Shown here: positions 49,991 to 61,960 of the stretch, one piece after another
Position numbering within the stretch: the stretch's first letter is position 1
Layout: each line of letters starts with the position of its first letter
DNA from: Closterium sp. Naga37s-1
Lineage: Eukaryota > Streptophyta > Zygnematophyceae > Desmidiales > Closteriaceae
NCBI GenBank assembly: GCA_947471745.1
Contig: CANJKZ010001146.1
Location: 1,099,501 to 1,163,500, forward strand
DNA: 64,000 nucleotides
Reading direction: 5' to 3'
The notes under the pieces: generated by a model
Seen by the model: only the letters and a program-made list of their open reading frames with translations
Database searches by the model: none
What the model was told of the DNA's origin: nothing
Translations under genes and position numbers: made by a program

Positions 49991-50788
49991 TGTTGGTGCA
50001 ACCCTACGGTTTGCATTCGGCTTGTTGTCCGTGCGCGTGCATGCGTGTGTGCATGGAATGGTATGAGGGCATGAAATAATATATATTTCATGCTTACAAT
50101 AGTGTGTGAATGATGAGGCATGATTTTGAATGTGTGTGTCGAGTCAATAGCGAGTTATTGCTAGTCGCGTGTCACGTCGTCGTTTGCGTGTCGTGTGCGG
50201 TTTTCTATTTTGTCGTGTGTGGAACGTTCGGCGTGTCGCAGGTGTGCGCAGCAGACTTCCAAGAACTCAAGGAAGAATTTACCTTGAAGAACCAGAGCCT
50301 TGGTTTCAAGAATCAAGTGATTTCGAAGCTCTCCAAAAGGGTAAACTTTAAGATAGTGAGAATAGTTGCATTACTTTGTGTAGTGTAACATTTCTCTTGG
50401 TGTAGGCCCTTGTGGAGGGTAGTTTCGAGACCCTTCATGGTTGGGGACAGTGTGGCACTGTTCCACATCACTGTAACTCGGCTCTTGGGGTTTGTAGGGG
50501 CTGGGAGTCATTCCCAACTCGTAACTCTTCCTATCTTGTGTTCTAAGACTATAGTGGCTGCCATAGTACCGTTCGTTCAAACCGACGCTGTGTCGTCAAT
50601 TCTTTATGAAATTGTGCAATCTCAATTGCTTATTGTAGGCGACGTAAAGACGCTCCAGATCCAATTTGAATCAAGTCATTTGCAGCTGTGAGCAGAACGC
50701 TATCAACGTTTGAAGCCGCTGTGCAGAAATCCGTCTGTGCTCTCTATCTTTCGTTTTAGGCACATTCAAGCCTATTGTGACTATAACA
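49991..50788 (+). repeat. Copia-6 5' LTR
   Basis: 798 bp. It contains small ORFs that are repeated exactly in the 3' LTR, so these are not genes. Confidence 0.92.
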
Positions 50789-50822
50789 AGTGGTATCAGA
50801 GCCCCTTGGAGCAGTTTCGACA

Positions 50823-53800
50823 ATGGATGGACCTGAGGAAAGGGGTGGCAGAGTTGCTGGTGGCAGTGGAGAAGCCCAAGCTCAAGGCCAACCCCGTGAT
50901 TCAGCCATGGCGCCCATGCAACCAAGTCTTGGCCCACCTAGGGATGAGCCTAGGGTGTTTGGGCTTGACAAGTTCAACGGTGACAACTTTGCTGAATGGT
51001 CCTTCAAGATGGAGAACATCTTTGACCACTATGACCTGCTGGAGGTGATGGAAGGAACGGAGAAGCGCCCCGAGAACGACCCGGAGAAGAGCCCGTGGGT
51101 GCGGAAGAGCGCACAAGGCTATCTCTTACTTGGGCAAGCGTTGGGGAGCAGCCAGATCCATCACATCAAACCATTCCAGCGTGAACCAGAGAAGGGACCA
51201 AAGGCATGGGCTGCTCTCAAGGGTGTACACGCTCCTGCAACAGCGGCAGTAGCGGTGGTGTTGGAACGGCAAATGGCAGCACTACGAATTGAAGAAGACG
51301 AAGCGGTTGAAGAAGGGGTGCAGAAATTCTTCGACTTGTTGACGCGGCTTGAGGGAGCTGATTTGAACTACAGTGAGCTCCAAAAGAAGACCAAGTTGCT
51401 GGCCTTACTCCCAGAGTCATGGTCCTCTCTCATCATCAACCTCAATCGTGACTTGCCCCACCTCTCGCTCGAAGAGGTGAAGCGAGCAATCCTTCAAGAG
51501 GATTTCCGTCGCCGTGAGTTGGCGAGTGCGGATGGGTCCGGGGCAGCAAGCATCGGCCGTGGATATGGCCGTGGAAGGGGCAGAGGACGAGGAGGAGGAA
51601 GGTTTGGAGGCAGCAACTTCAACGGAGGCCGCGGGAGTAGTGGATACGGCAATGACAACAAGAACAACGGACGCGGTCGCGGACGGTTCGACGGCGAGTG
51701 CCACTATTGTCACAAGAGCGGACATATGTGGCGCGATTGCTACAAGCTCCCTGATGGATGGACTCCTGCTCAAGGCCAAGAGGGTAGAGGAGCAGGAGGA
51801 GGGAGAGGAAGAGGCCGTGGAGGCCGTGGCGGTCGCGAAGGTGGTGCTGCAAATATGAAGAGTGCCGGCAACGAGAGCGAGTCGAGGGACGATCGCTTTC
51901 CGGGTCAATTCTTCTTCGTGTCCACGCAAGCATCGGCTGGTCCAGAGAAGGATGAAGGCTTTGAGGAGCCAGCAGCTGTAAGAAAGGTCACCCTACACTC
52001 CCTGGACTATTGGGTGATCGATAGCGGCGCTACCTATAGCATGACACCTCGTGCGGACTTGCTCACCGAACTTGAGCCGTCACCGGTGAAGCATGTGACA
52101 TCGGCTTTGGGGCAGCGAGCAGAGGTGAAAGGCATGGGCAAGGCCATGTTCAAGGGTGCTGATGGGAAGATGGTGGGCCTCAAGAACGTGCTTTGGGTGC
52201 CCAACCTTGCTGCCAACCTGATTTCCGTGCGGCGGTTGCAAAAGGCCGGCATGGACACGAGCTCGAAGGGAGCTAAGACCTATACCGCGAGGCTTGGCGA
52301 GCGAATTCTTTGGGACCTTCACGAGGATAGGGATGTCTACAACGAGATGTGGCAGATCCCTGTGGTTCCCATGCCTAAGGAGAGGCAAGTGGCAGCAAGC
52401 ATCAGCACCAAGGGTGAAGCGGTTGGTAGCGGTGATGGTGCGAACGGTCGCACTAAGGAGATTGAGTCCAAGAAGTGCAATCTTGGAGGGACCAGCAAGC
52501 TTGGTGAACATGAGGAGAGTGGCGCAGCAGCCAAGGAGCAGCACAAGGGTGATGAGAACCCCAAGGCAGTAGCGGAGGAGGAGTACGGAGAGAGCATGTG
52601 GGGCACAATTGCGAGTGCGGCATTCTCCAATCCGACTTCGGCTACGGGGGAGTGTGATTGGCTCACCTTGCATCGGCACATGGGGCATGTGGCCCTGCCC
52701 ATCTTGCAGCAGCTAGTGAAGAATGAGATGGTTGCTGGCATACGTGTGAAGGGGGAGCCCGATGAGGTACTTGGCTGCCCGACGTGCATGCAAGCCAAGT
52801 TCACCCGTTACCCGTTCTCTAGTTCGGAGGCAACGGCTAAGGCACCACTTGATGAGGTGGTGATGGACGTGGTGGGCCCCCTGAAGCTTGGAGCTGCTGG
52901 AGCTGAGTACTTTCTCACCATTGTGGACGTCTACACTCGCATGACTTGGGTGTACGTGCTGTCCAAGAAGAGTGACGTGGCTGAAACTGTGAAGACCGAT
53001 TGGTTGCCGATGGTGGAGCGGCAACAAGACCGGTTAGTGAAGGCGATTCGCACCGATCGAGGGGGAGAGTTCCTGAGCAAGGAGTTCTCATTGTGGCTGA
53101 AGAAGAATGGCATAAGGCACTCCCTTACCATGCCATACTCCCCTGCAATGAACGGCATCGCCGAGCGAGCGAACCGGACAATCACGGAGACGGCGCGTGG
53201 GTTGCTCATTGAAGCCCGGCTACCCGAATATTTCTGGCCTGATGCGGTGCGGAGTGCGTGTGTGGCCAAGAACAGAGCCTTGAATCATGTGGGAGCAGAC
53301 AAATGGGTGCCCTATGTGGAGTGGATTGGAAGGAAGCCAAAGGTGGATATGCTTCGGGTGTTCGGGTGCATGTGCATGGCGCTCGTGCCTAAGCATCTTC
53401 GGCACAACAAGCTCGGTGCCAAAGCGATATGGGCTGTGCACTTGGGCATGGCTCAAAACAGCAAGGGGTGGCTTCTTTGGGACCCATTCACCAAGAAATT
53501 CTTGGTGAGCAGGGACTGCAAATTCATGGAGAATCTGATGTACAAGGATTGGAAGGCGGAGAATGAGGCGAAGATAGGCATGCGGTTTGGGGAGGTGAAG
53601 AGTTCCGGTTTGGAACATGTGGAGCTGCCCTTGGAGCTGAGCAGCGGCAGCACCACCACAAGGCAATCTTCCCTTGTGAATGGGGGAGAGGAGGCCAAGG
53701 ATGCAGAGGAAGAAGAGGAGGAGGTGCAGCAAGTGAGCGAGCGTGCACCGACACTTCCTTCTCGCACTACGAGTGCTCCACGGATCCGAGTCACCCCGCA

Positions 53801-54071
53801 GCAATGCCAAGGCCTTCATGTCCCTGCAGCTGAGGAAGAAGGAAGGGGCAAGAGGAGGATTCAAGCCCCTAATAGGCTGACCTATGATGCACTGGGAAAG
53901 CCAGCCAAGTCAGCCTTGGCCGGAGCGGCACTTATAAGGAGAGTGACTACGAGGAGTGTGCCTTCGCGTTCTTCTCTCCGGTGGAGATGCCGGGGGAACC
54001 AGCAACTCTCAAGGAGGCCTTGGAGAGTAGTGATGCTGAGGAGTGGAAGAAAGCAATGGAGAGTGAGCTGA
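50823..54071 (+). pseudogene. Copia-6 gag, protease and integrase
   Basis: Start chosen at 50823 (MDGPEERGG), since the earlier in-frame ATG lies in the PBS. Gag has FNGDNFAEWSFKMENIF and LLTRLEGADLNYSELQKKTK, an RGG-rich stretch and the knuckle CHYCHKSGHMWRDC. Protease is VIDSGATYSMT. Pre-integrase is LHRHMGHVALPILQQLV with CPTCMQAKF. Integrase has MDVVGPLKLG, RTDRGGEFLSKEF and NGIAERANRTITETA (DDE). The frame is intact for about 1,040 codons and then shifts near 53930, just before YKESDYEECAF. Confidence 0.92.
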
Positions 54072-55547
54072 AGAGCATTGAGGAGAACGGCACGTGGGAA
54101 TTGGTGGAGCTACCGGAGGGGCGTAAGGCGATTACGTCCAAGTGGCTCTTCAAGATCAAGTCCGACGCCGACGGCAAGATCGAGCGCTACAAATCTAGGC
54201 TTGTGGCGAAGGGGTACCAGCAGAAGGAGAAGGTGGACTATAAGGAGTTGTTTGCTCCTGTGGTGAAGCCGACGACGCTGAGAACCCTACTCGCGGGAGC
54301 TGCCATCAAAGGATGGGTGGTGAAACAAATGGATGTCACAACGCCATTCCTCAACGGCGTCCTTGAGGAAGAGATTTTTATGGCGCAGCCAGAGGGGTTT
54401 GATGATGGTAGTGGCAGAGTTCTGAGGCTGAAGAAGGCCCTTTATGGACTGAAGCAGGCCCCTAGGCAGTGGTACTTGAAGCTGCGAGGAGTTTTGGAGG
54501 AGATAGGCATCACTCCTTCATCCGCCGATCATTCCTTGTTCATGCTTGGCGAGGGGGAGCAGAGGAGTTTCATGGTGGTTTATGTGGATGACATCCTCAT
54601 TTTCTCACCCTCTTCTGACCTTGTGACGGAGGTGATGCTGAAGCTTCAAGACAAGTTCAAGTGCAAGGCCCTTGGTGACGTGAGCTTCTACCTTGGGCTC
54701 CACATCGAACGAGATGTGGAGAAGCGGTGCATGCGGGTGCATCAACGAAAGTACCTGGAGGCATTGGCTGCCAATTTTGGGCAGAGTGAAGGCCATGTGG
54801 CTACACCCTTCCCCTCTGGGTTCAAGTGTGTGAAGGGACCAGAGGAGGAGAGCGTTGGTGAAGAGGAGAGGCGCCGTTTTCACTCGTTGGTGGGCAGCCT
54901 CATGTACGCGGCGGTAAACACCCGACCGGACGTCGCGTTTGCTACCGGACATTTGGCTAGGGTTGTTCAATGCCCTAATGAGGAGCAGGTAGCAGCTAGA
55001 ATGAGGGTGGCCAAGTATCTTGGCCAAACACCGACCGTTGGGCTGCAATATTCGGCGGCGGCGCAAAGGCGCCAAAAGGGCGCGGATGGTGTTGAACCCG
55101 GGCGTTTGTTCCTCACCGCATTCTCGGATGCTTCTTTTGCATCAGAACCAGAGGACATGACAAGTGTTGGAGGGTTCATTTGCTGTGTTGGTGGAGGCCC
55201 AACTGCTTGGGAGAGCAAGAAGCAGGTGGATCAAGCATTGAGCTCGGTGGAGTCCGAGTATATGGCAGCGGCGTTTGTTGGCTGAATTGGGGGAGGAGCA
55301 GCAAGGACCTACCCCACTCTACTGTGACAGCCAGGGTGCCATTGCTCTTGCTAAGAACCCTGTGTTGCATGGCCTCACCAAGCACATGAGGGTGAAGTGG
55401 CATTGGACGAGGAGCATGGTGGCCGCGGGTGAAGTTGAGTTGCACTATGTGAAGACGACAAGGCAGCCAGCTGACATGATGACCAAGAGGCTGGTGGAGC
55501 AGCAGCATTGGAAGTGTTGCAAGCTGGCTAGGATGGCTCTGAACTGA
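53930..55547 (+). pseudogene. Copia-6 reverse transcriptase and RNase H
   Basis: It is readable from YKESDYEECAFAFF. RT motifs are WLFKIKSDADGKIERYKSRL, VVKQMDVTTPFLNGVLEEEI, YGLKQAPRQWYLKL and the catalytic FMVVYVDDILIF. RNase H has FSDASFASEPEDMTSVGGF and SSVESEYMAAA. It then breaks near 55272, where about ten residues (the region before LLAELGEEQQ) appear deleted. The end YCDSQGAIALAKNPV, KHMRVKWHW and PADMMTKRL is in another frame and stops at 55547. Confidence 0.9.
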
Positions 55548-55586
55548 GAGAGCAAGATCCTAAGGCCAACAATCCGAGGGGGAGTT

Positions 55587-56384
55587 TGTTGGTGCAACCC
55601 TACGGTTTGCATTCGGCTTGTTGTCCGTGCGCGTGCATGCGTGTGTGCATGGAATGGTATGAGGGCACGAAATAATAGATATTTCATGCTTACAATAGTG
55701 TGTGAATGATGAGGCATGATTTTGAATGTGTGTGTCGAGTCAATAGCGAGTTATCGCTAGTCGCGTGTCACGTCGTCGTTTGCGTGTCGTGTGCGGTTTT
55801 CTATTTTGTCGTGTGTGGAACGTTCGGCGTGTCGCAGGTGTGCGCAGCAGACTTCCAAGAACTCAAGGAAGAATTTACCTTGAAGAACCAGAGCCTTGGT
55901 TTCAAGAATCAAGTGATTTCGAATCTCTCCAAAAGGGTAAACTTTAAGATAGTGAGAATAGTTGCATTACTTTGTGTAGTGTAACATTTCTCTTGGTGTA
56001 GGCCCTTGTGGAGGGTAGTTTCGAGACCCTTCGTGGTTGGGGACAGTGTGGCACTGTTCCACATCACTGTACCTCGGCTCTTGGGGTTTGTAGGAGCTGG
56101 GAGTCATTCCCAACTCGTACCTCTTCCTATCTTGTGTTCTAAGACTATAGTGGCTGCCATAGTACCGTTCGTTCAAACCGACGCTGTGTCGTCAATTCTT
56201 TATGAAATTGTGCAATCTCAATTCCTTATTGTAGGCGACGTAAACACGCTCCAGATCCAATTTGAATCAAGTCATTTGCAGCTGTGAGCAGAACGCTATC
56301 AACGTTTGAAGCCGCTGTGCAGAAATCCGTCTGTGCTCTCTATCTTTCGTTTTAGGCACATTCAAGCCTATTGTGACTATAACA
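55587..56384 (+). repeat. Copia-6 3' LTR
   Basis: 798 bp, preceded by the PPT. Target-site CGGAG follows at 56385. Confidence 0.92.
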
Positions 56385-57776
56385 CGGAGCCGCGGGGTGC
56401 GGGGTCTGAGGGTGCTGGGTCTGGGGTTGCTGGGTCTGGGGGTGCTGAGCCTGGAGGTGAGGAGCCTGGGGGTGCTGAGGCGGAGGGTGTTGAGCCTGGG
56501 GGTGCTGAGTCGGAGGGTGCGGAGTCTGGGGGTGCTGACCCTCAGGGTGCTGCTTCGTCTGGAGGTCCTGCTGGTGCTTCGCCGCGATTGTCTCCGCAGC
56601 GGCTGCGTGAGTGGCTTGTTCGGCGCGCACGCCTTCGGAGTGGAGCTCCCGGAGTTGGAGGCGCTGGAGACACTGGAGCTGGAGGTGCTAGAGTTACTTC
56701 TGGAGCTGGTGGTACTGGAGGTACTGTGGCTACTAGTCCTGGAGGTGCTCGTACCAGGGGTGCTAGAGCTGCCGGGACTGGTGGTGTTGGGGGCGCTGGA
56801 GCTGGAGACCCTACGGAGCCTGGAGCTGCTAGAGCTGGAGGCTCTTGCGCTGGTGGAGCTGGCGCTGGAGGCGCTGGAGCTGGAGGAGCTGGAGTTGGAG
56901 GCACTAGCGCGGGAGGCGCTGGAGCTGCAGGAGCTGGAGCTGTTGACCCTGGAGCTGGAGGTGCTGGAGGCACTGTGCGGCAGCGACCGTACTTCGTTCC
57001 CCTGCTTCAGCAGGTTCTTGGTTTCCCGTCTTCTACTGGCCTTACTCCCCCCTTCCTTAGTTAACCGCCTGACAAGTCGCAGCCGTCGTTACAGCTGGCC
57101 TCCCCACTGCCTGCTCCCTCTCCTTACATTGAGCAGTCCGGCGGTCTTACAGAGCGTCGTGAGCCTGCGTCTCGTCCTGTCTCGACTGTTCGCACTGCTC
57201 GTCGCGTTCCTCATTCGCGTCCTCCTCCTGTCCCCGGCACGCACGCTATGGCACTCCGTCCATCCTCTGTTCCACTGCGTGTTCCTCTGCCTGCTCCTCC
57301 TGAGTCCTCTCTTCCTGAGGTCCCTGACCCTGAGTCTGACCGCACTCGTGTTGCCAGTCCCACTGTCTCTCGTCTCCTCGCCACTGCTGTCACTGACCCT
57401 TCTTTTGAGTCCACTGCTGCGTCTGCTCTCATTGCTGAGCTGCTTGACTTTGTCACTACTCTTGTTGCTGAGTCAGAGTCTACCAGTCCTCCGTCCGTCG
57501 AGGGTGAGTGTGCTCTTGGCACGGACGTCCTTGAGGACAGGCATGAGGAACTTGAGTGTCTTGCAGCTGCTGTACCTCGTTTTGCTTCCATGCTGCTTGC
57601 CCCTGAGGGAGAACCGGATGCACTAGACATCCTGACCCCGCGCTCTTACGCAGAGGCAATTACGAGTCCTTACTCCTCTCAGTGGCAGGCAGCCATGGAT
57701 GCCGAGATGGCATCCTGGGAGTCCACAGGCACCTACGTTGACGCAGTTCCCCCGTCTCGGGCGAACATATTCGAGG
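56385..57776 (+). pseudogene. Copia-4 linker and RT start, broken at inverted junction
   Basis: It resumes the GAEPGG-type linker (56390-56570), then LREWLVRRARLRSG and a Gly/Ala tract (56640-56960). Pro/Ser-rich sequence leads to ASMLLAPEGEPDALDIL and SSQWQAAMDAEMASWESTGT. It ends at PPSRANI, about 12 codons before the conserved WIFRVKR of RT, and is joined there to Copia-7 in opposite orientation. Confidence 0.85.
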
Positions 57777-60720
57777 GAACTTCGTCGACGTAGGTGCATG
57801 TGGACTTCCAGGATGCCATCTCGGCATCCATGGCTGCCTGCCACTGAGAGTAAGGACCCGTAATCGCCTCTGCGTAAGAGCGCGGGGTCGGGATATCTGG
57901 TGCATCCGGGTCTCCCTCAGGGGCAAGCAGCATGGAAGCGAAACGTGGTACAGTAGCTGCAAGACACTCAAAGTCCTCATGCCTGTCCTCAAGGACGTCC
58001 GTGCCAAGAGCAAACTCACCCCCGACGGACGGAGGACTGGCAGACTCAGACTCAGCAACAAGAGCAGTGTCGTAGTCTAGACGACAGGCAGCAGCAAAGT
58101 CAAGCAGATCAGCATCAAGGGCAGACGCAGCAGCAGACTCAAAAGAAGGGTCCGTCACAGCACTGGCGAGGAGACGAGAGACAGTGGGACTGGCAGCACG
58201 AGCGCGGTCACACTCAGGGTCAGGGACCTCAGGAAGAGAGGAATCAGGAGGAGCAGGCAGAGGAACACGAAGTGAAACAGAGGAAGGACGGAGTGTCATA
58301 GTGTGCGTGCCGGGGACAGGAGGAGGACGCGAACGAGGAACGCGACGAGCAGTGCGAACAAGGGAGGCAGGACGAGACGCAGGCTCACGACGCTCTATAA
58401 GACCGCCGGACTGCTCAGTGTAAGGAGAAGGAGCAGGCAGTGTGTAGGCCGGACAGCTCCTCCAGCTCCAGCGCCTCCCGCTTAAGTGCCACCAGCTCCA
58501 GCGCCTCCCGTACCAGTGCCTCCAACTCCAGCTCCTCCAGCTCCAGCGTCTCCAGCGCCAGTGCCACCAGCTCCAGCTCCTCCAGCTCCAGCGCCACCAG
58601 TGCCACAGCCTCCAGCTCCAGCAGCTCCAGGCTCCGTAGGGTCTCCAGCTCCAGCGCCCCCAACACCACCAGTCCCGGCAGCTCCAGTACCCCTGGTACG
58701 AGCACCTCCAGGACCAGCAGCCGCAGTACCCCCAGCGCCACCAGCTCCAGCAGTAACTCTAGCACCTCCAGCTCCAGCGGCTCCAGCTCCGGTAGCTGCA
58801 CTCCAAAGGCGTGCACGCCGAACAAGCCACTCATGCAGCTGCTGCGAGGAGAGAGGCTCCGGCCGGGGAGACAGTCTCGGCGAAGCACCAACAGGACCTC
58901 CAGACAAAGCAGCACCCCGAGGCTTAGCACCCTCAGACTCCGCACCCTCCGACTCAGAACCCCCAGGCTCAACACCCTCACGCTCAGCACCCCCAGGCTC
59001 CTCACCCTCAGGCTCAGCACCCCCAGACCCAGCACCCTCAGACTCCGCAACCCCCGGCTCAACACCCCCAGACGCAGCACCTCGAGCAGCACCTGAGCCG
59101 AAAGCTACCTCAGCAGGCGCAGTACCAGGGAGAGGGTCTACCTGAGACACACCTGAGGGAGCAGGACCCTAGGGGGGGAGGGGGTCTACCGGAGGGGGAC
59201 CTGGAGCAAGGAAGAGCGGCGGGGCTAGGGGAGGGGCAGAGTGGTAGGGGAAGAGACGGTAAAAGGGAAAGCCAGGCCAGGCGCGTCAGGGGGAAAGCCA
59301 AGGAAGACGCAGGGGATAGCACGGACGGAGAGCTTGTCCGTAGACATATCACGAACAAAGGCACATGAGCCCCAAACCCGGAACACCGACACATCGCCAA
59401 CCTCCCCCGTCCAACGCAGTGTGGGCGAGGTCTCCGGCAAGGAGACACGGGGCCAGAGGTTGAGCTGATGTGCAGCGTACCGGACCGCAAACGGCCACAG
59501 AAAATGTGGAGCAGCCGCATGGATCATGGAGGTACGAGCGACCTCCATGACTAAGCCAATGCGGCGCTCAGCAATCCCATTTTGCTGCCTTGAGGCCGGA
59601 AGCGTGAACGACTGGAGAATGCCCTCCCCACGACTGGAGAATGTCCCGCAAGAGGTCGGAGGAGAACTCACCACCTCTGTCAGAGTGCAGATGCAGGACA
59701 GGAAGGTCCTGGCGGAACCGCTCGCGGAGCTAGAGACGGACTGCACGGATCCAAGGGATCAAGACATCAACGACCTGACCCTTGCTGCGCAAGGGGAAGA
59801 CCGTGGTGTACCGCGTGTAGTCGTCAACAACCAGCAGAAAGTAGCGCTCGTGACCCTGTCCGTTGACGCGGGCTGGGCCCCACACATGTGGAGAGTCTGC
59901 AGGGGGGCAGTTGTCGGGGGAAACGAGGAGGAGTGAGGAGCGGCGCGCTGCCACCCCTCGACGCAAGGAAGGCAGGGCGGGGCAAGCGAGGGCGGTAGGG
60001 GAGGCAGTGTCCACGGAAGACCAGAGATAAGGAGACGGGAGAGCATGCCACGAAGGCGTGGCAGGGAGGGGTGACCCAGGCGGTGGTGCCACAGAAGAGT
60101 CTCGTGCGACAGGAGGCGACACGAGCAAGGGGGGGGCTACCTGACCTGACGTGGACACCTGAGCAGACGCAGCTACCTGAGAAGGCTCGGTAGCCAGTGT
60201 GTACAGACTCGACCCTGGCCGACGAGTGAACGTGGCCAGGTGACGACCCATCCGTGTACACGTGCAGATCGACACACGCTGACCCCTAGGAGTGGTGGTA
60301 GTGACCATCGCGTCCTGGAGGGCAGTGGTACTCACCAAGTTCGTAGAGAACGAGGGGAGGTGAAAACCTGATAGTGAGCCAGACGGAACCGCCGTACACG
60401 GGAGGACAGTGGAGGAACGGGCAACGACCGGACCCTCGGAGGGGTTAGCCAGTCGGACCGGGACAAGTGCAGGGAGAGGAGTGAGAGTGGTGCTGTCACA
60501 AAAGAAATAGCGTGAGGCACCTGATTCCAGCGTGAAGGTGTGCAAGGCCTGAGCAGGCGCAGTACCAGAGATAACAAACTCACTAGCACATAGAGCAGCA
60601 GCGTCTATACCTGGGTCAGGCGGCACACACCGGTAATAGTCACCCTCAGCACTAGCAGACAAAGCATACATAGCAGAAAGAATAGCATCATAGTCTAGGT
60701 GAAAGATTGCAACACCAGAC
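57777..60720 (-). pseudogene. Copia-7 protease, integrase and linker
   Basis: Protease is FTLESGASRYFF, with E for the catalytic D (DSGA to ESGA). Frames then break in pre-integrase. Integrase is partly readable (FLLVVDDYTRYT, QQNGIAERRIGLVMEVARTS). The GREEN-like 'GAEPEGEEPGG' linker (58920-59080) and Gly/Ala-rich linker (58480-58790) precede a Pro/Ser region and ASMLLAPEGDPDAPDIP. The mutated protease residue alone would inactivate this copy. Confidence 0.82.
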
Positions 60721-61960
60721 CTAAGCAGCTCTGCCCAGTGGGGGCGCTCGACCTCGTCACCAAACTCAGCTCGCCAAGCGTCGTCGAGACGGGAGAAGCA
60801 GCGATGCTGCGTGTGCGCCTTCCCCCATGTCTGACCAGCATGGTCACCCGTGCGAATGACATACGGGCAGCTCACACTACCCCTAGACGCCCCACGCTGA
60901 AACAACCACTCACGAAGCTGCTGGGGCGAAGGGGTCTTGCTCCGACGCTGTTGCCGCTGCCGTTGGCCTCCTCTAGAACCTCCACGCTGATCTCCAGTCC
61001 TACCGCCACCACTGCCACCGCTGCCACTACCGCCACTCCCACCGCTGCCTCCACCGCCACCACCAATGCCCCCACTCCCTCCACCACTCCCACCGCTGCC
61101 ACCACCTCCACTGCCGCCACCGCCTCCACTGCTGCCCCCACCACCACCCCCGCTGCCCCTTGCACCACCCCTGCCACCCTTTGCCTTGCTGATGCGGCGC
61201 TTCGCACTAGCAGAAGCAGCCCCGACATCCTGAGTACTAAGGACGTCCACAGCAGCAGCAAAGGCGTAGGAGGGGGCAAGGGGGGAAGGGGAGCACCCCT
61301 CAAAGAAGGGCGTGCGCGGAGTGCCACGAGCAGCACCTTCAGCTTTTGCACTAGTCTCAGCTGCAAGGAGGTGCTGCTGCTCGAGGAGGTCAACAGTGAG
61401 GGAGGTGGGGTCAAGGGAGAGGAAGTGGTCCTGACAGAGCGCAGAGAGTCAGGGAGGCGGGTGACTATAAAGTAGAGAGTGATGTACAACGGGGGCGGGT
61501 TCCTGTCAAGGAACTCAGCAGGGACGGCAGCGCGGTAGCGAGCGTCGCTAGCACGAAGGTGGGAAACAAGGTCCTCGACCGTGGCAAAGGCGGACAGCTC
61601 AGGGAACAGGTAGGGCAGGAGGAGGCGGCCTAGAGCAGCAGTGGCACGCGAGGAGTAACGGGCGACTACAGCGTCATACAGGGCCTGTGCTGTCCTGTGC
61701 TGTCCGTAGTGAGCGCATCCGGCTAACGGCAGGTGGTTGCGAATGGCTAAGCGGGCAGCAGCGTCGCGAGTAAGCCACTGTGAGCGAGTTGCACTGTCAG
61801 CTGTGGCGGGAGGGGCAGGAGCAATGCCAGACACTAGGTCAAACGAAGAAACGTTGTCCCGGGAGTCGCTCTGGAGGTACAGCTGTAGGTCGTCAAGCCA
61901 CGTGTCAAACTGGATCGGGCGACCCTCATGATCAAACGCGAGAACGCGGAGAGAAGCCAT
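60721..61960 (-). pseudogene. Copia-7 gag
   Basis: It starts at 61960 (MASLRVLAFDHEGRPIQFDT) and is open to about 61435, where a frame shift follows LRSVR. Gly-rich sequence is at 60990-61170. The zinc-like motif reads CPYVIRTGDHAGQTWGKAHT, so the second Cys is replaced by Trp. Confidence 0.83.

Larger units (their letters stand above)
49991..56384 (+). mobile_element. Copia-6: separate copia family with 798-bp LTRs
   Basis: This 6,394-bp element has 798-bp LTRs (TGTTGGTGCA...ACTATAACA). I count about ten differences between them (about 98.7% identity). Flanks are CAGAG (49986-49990) and CGGAG (56385-56389), a TSD with one mismatch. PBS TGGTATCAGAGCCCC and PPT CCGAGGGGGAGTT are standard. It has a CCHC gag, no leader minisatellite and lower GC, so it belongs to a different lineage from the other copias here. 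Confidence 0.94.
37810..57776 (+). mobile_element. Copia-4: copia element split by Copia-5 and Copia-6
   Basis: Three segments belong to one plus-strand element: 37810-41609 (LTR, leader, gag, protease), 48980-49990 (integrase and start of linker) and 56385-57776 (linker to RT start). Reading across each insertion restores the family order. It ends abruptly at RT codon ANI, where an inverted Copia-7 begins, so the 3' half and 3' LTR are missing. It also carries stops (TAG at about 40680, TAG at 49516) and a gag duplication. Confidence 0.88.

Noticed and set aside
50110-50691. Two small ORFs with possible membrane character
   Set aside because: They lie wholly inside the Copia-6 LTR and recur in the other LTR (55706-56287), so they are LTR sequence.
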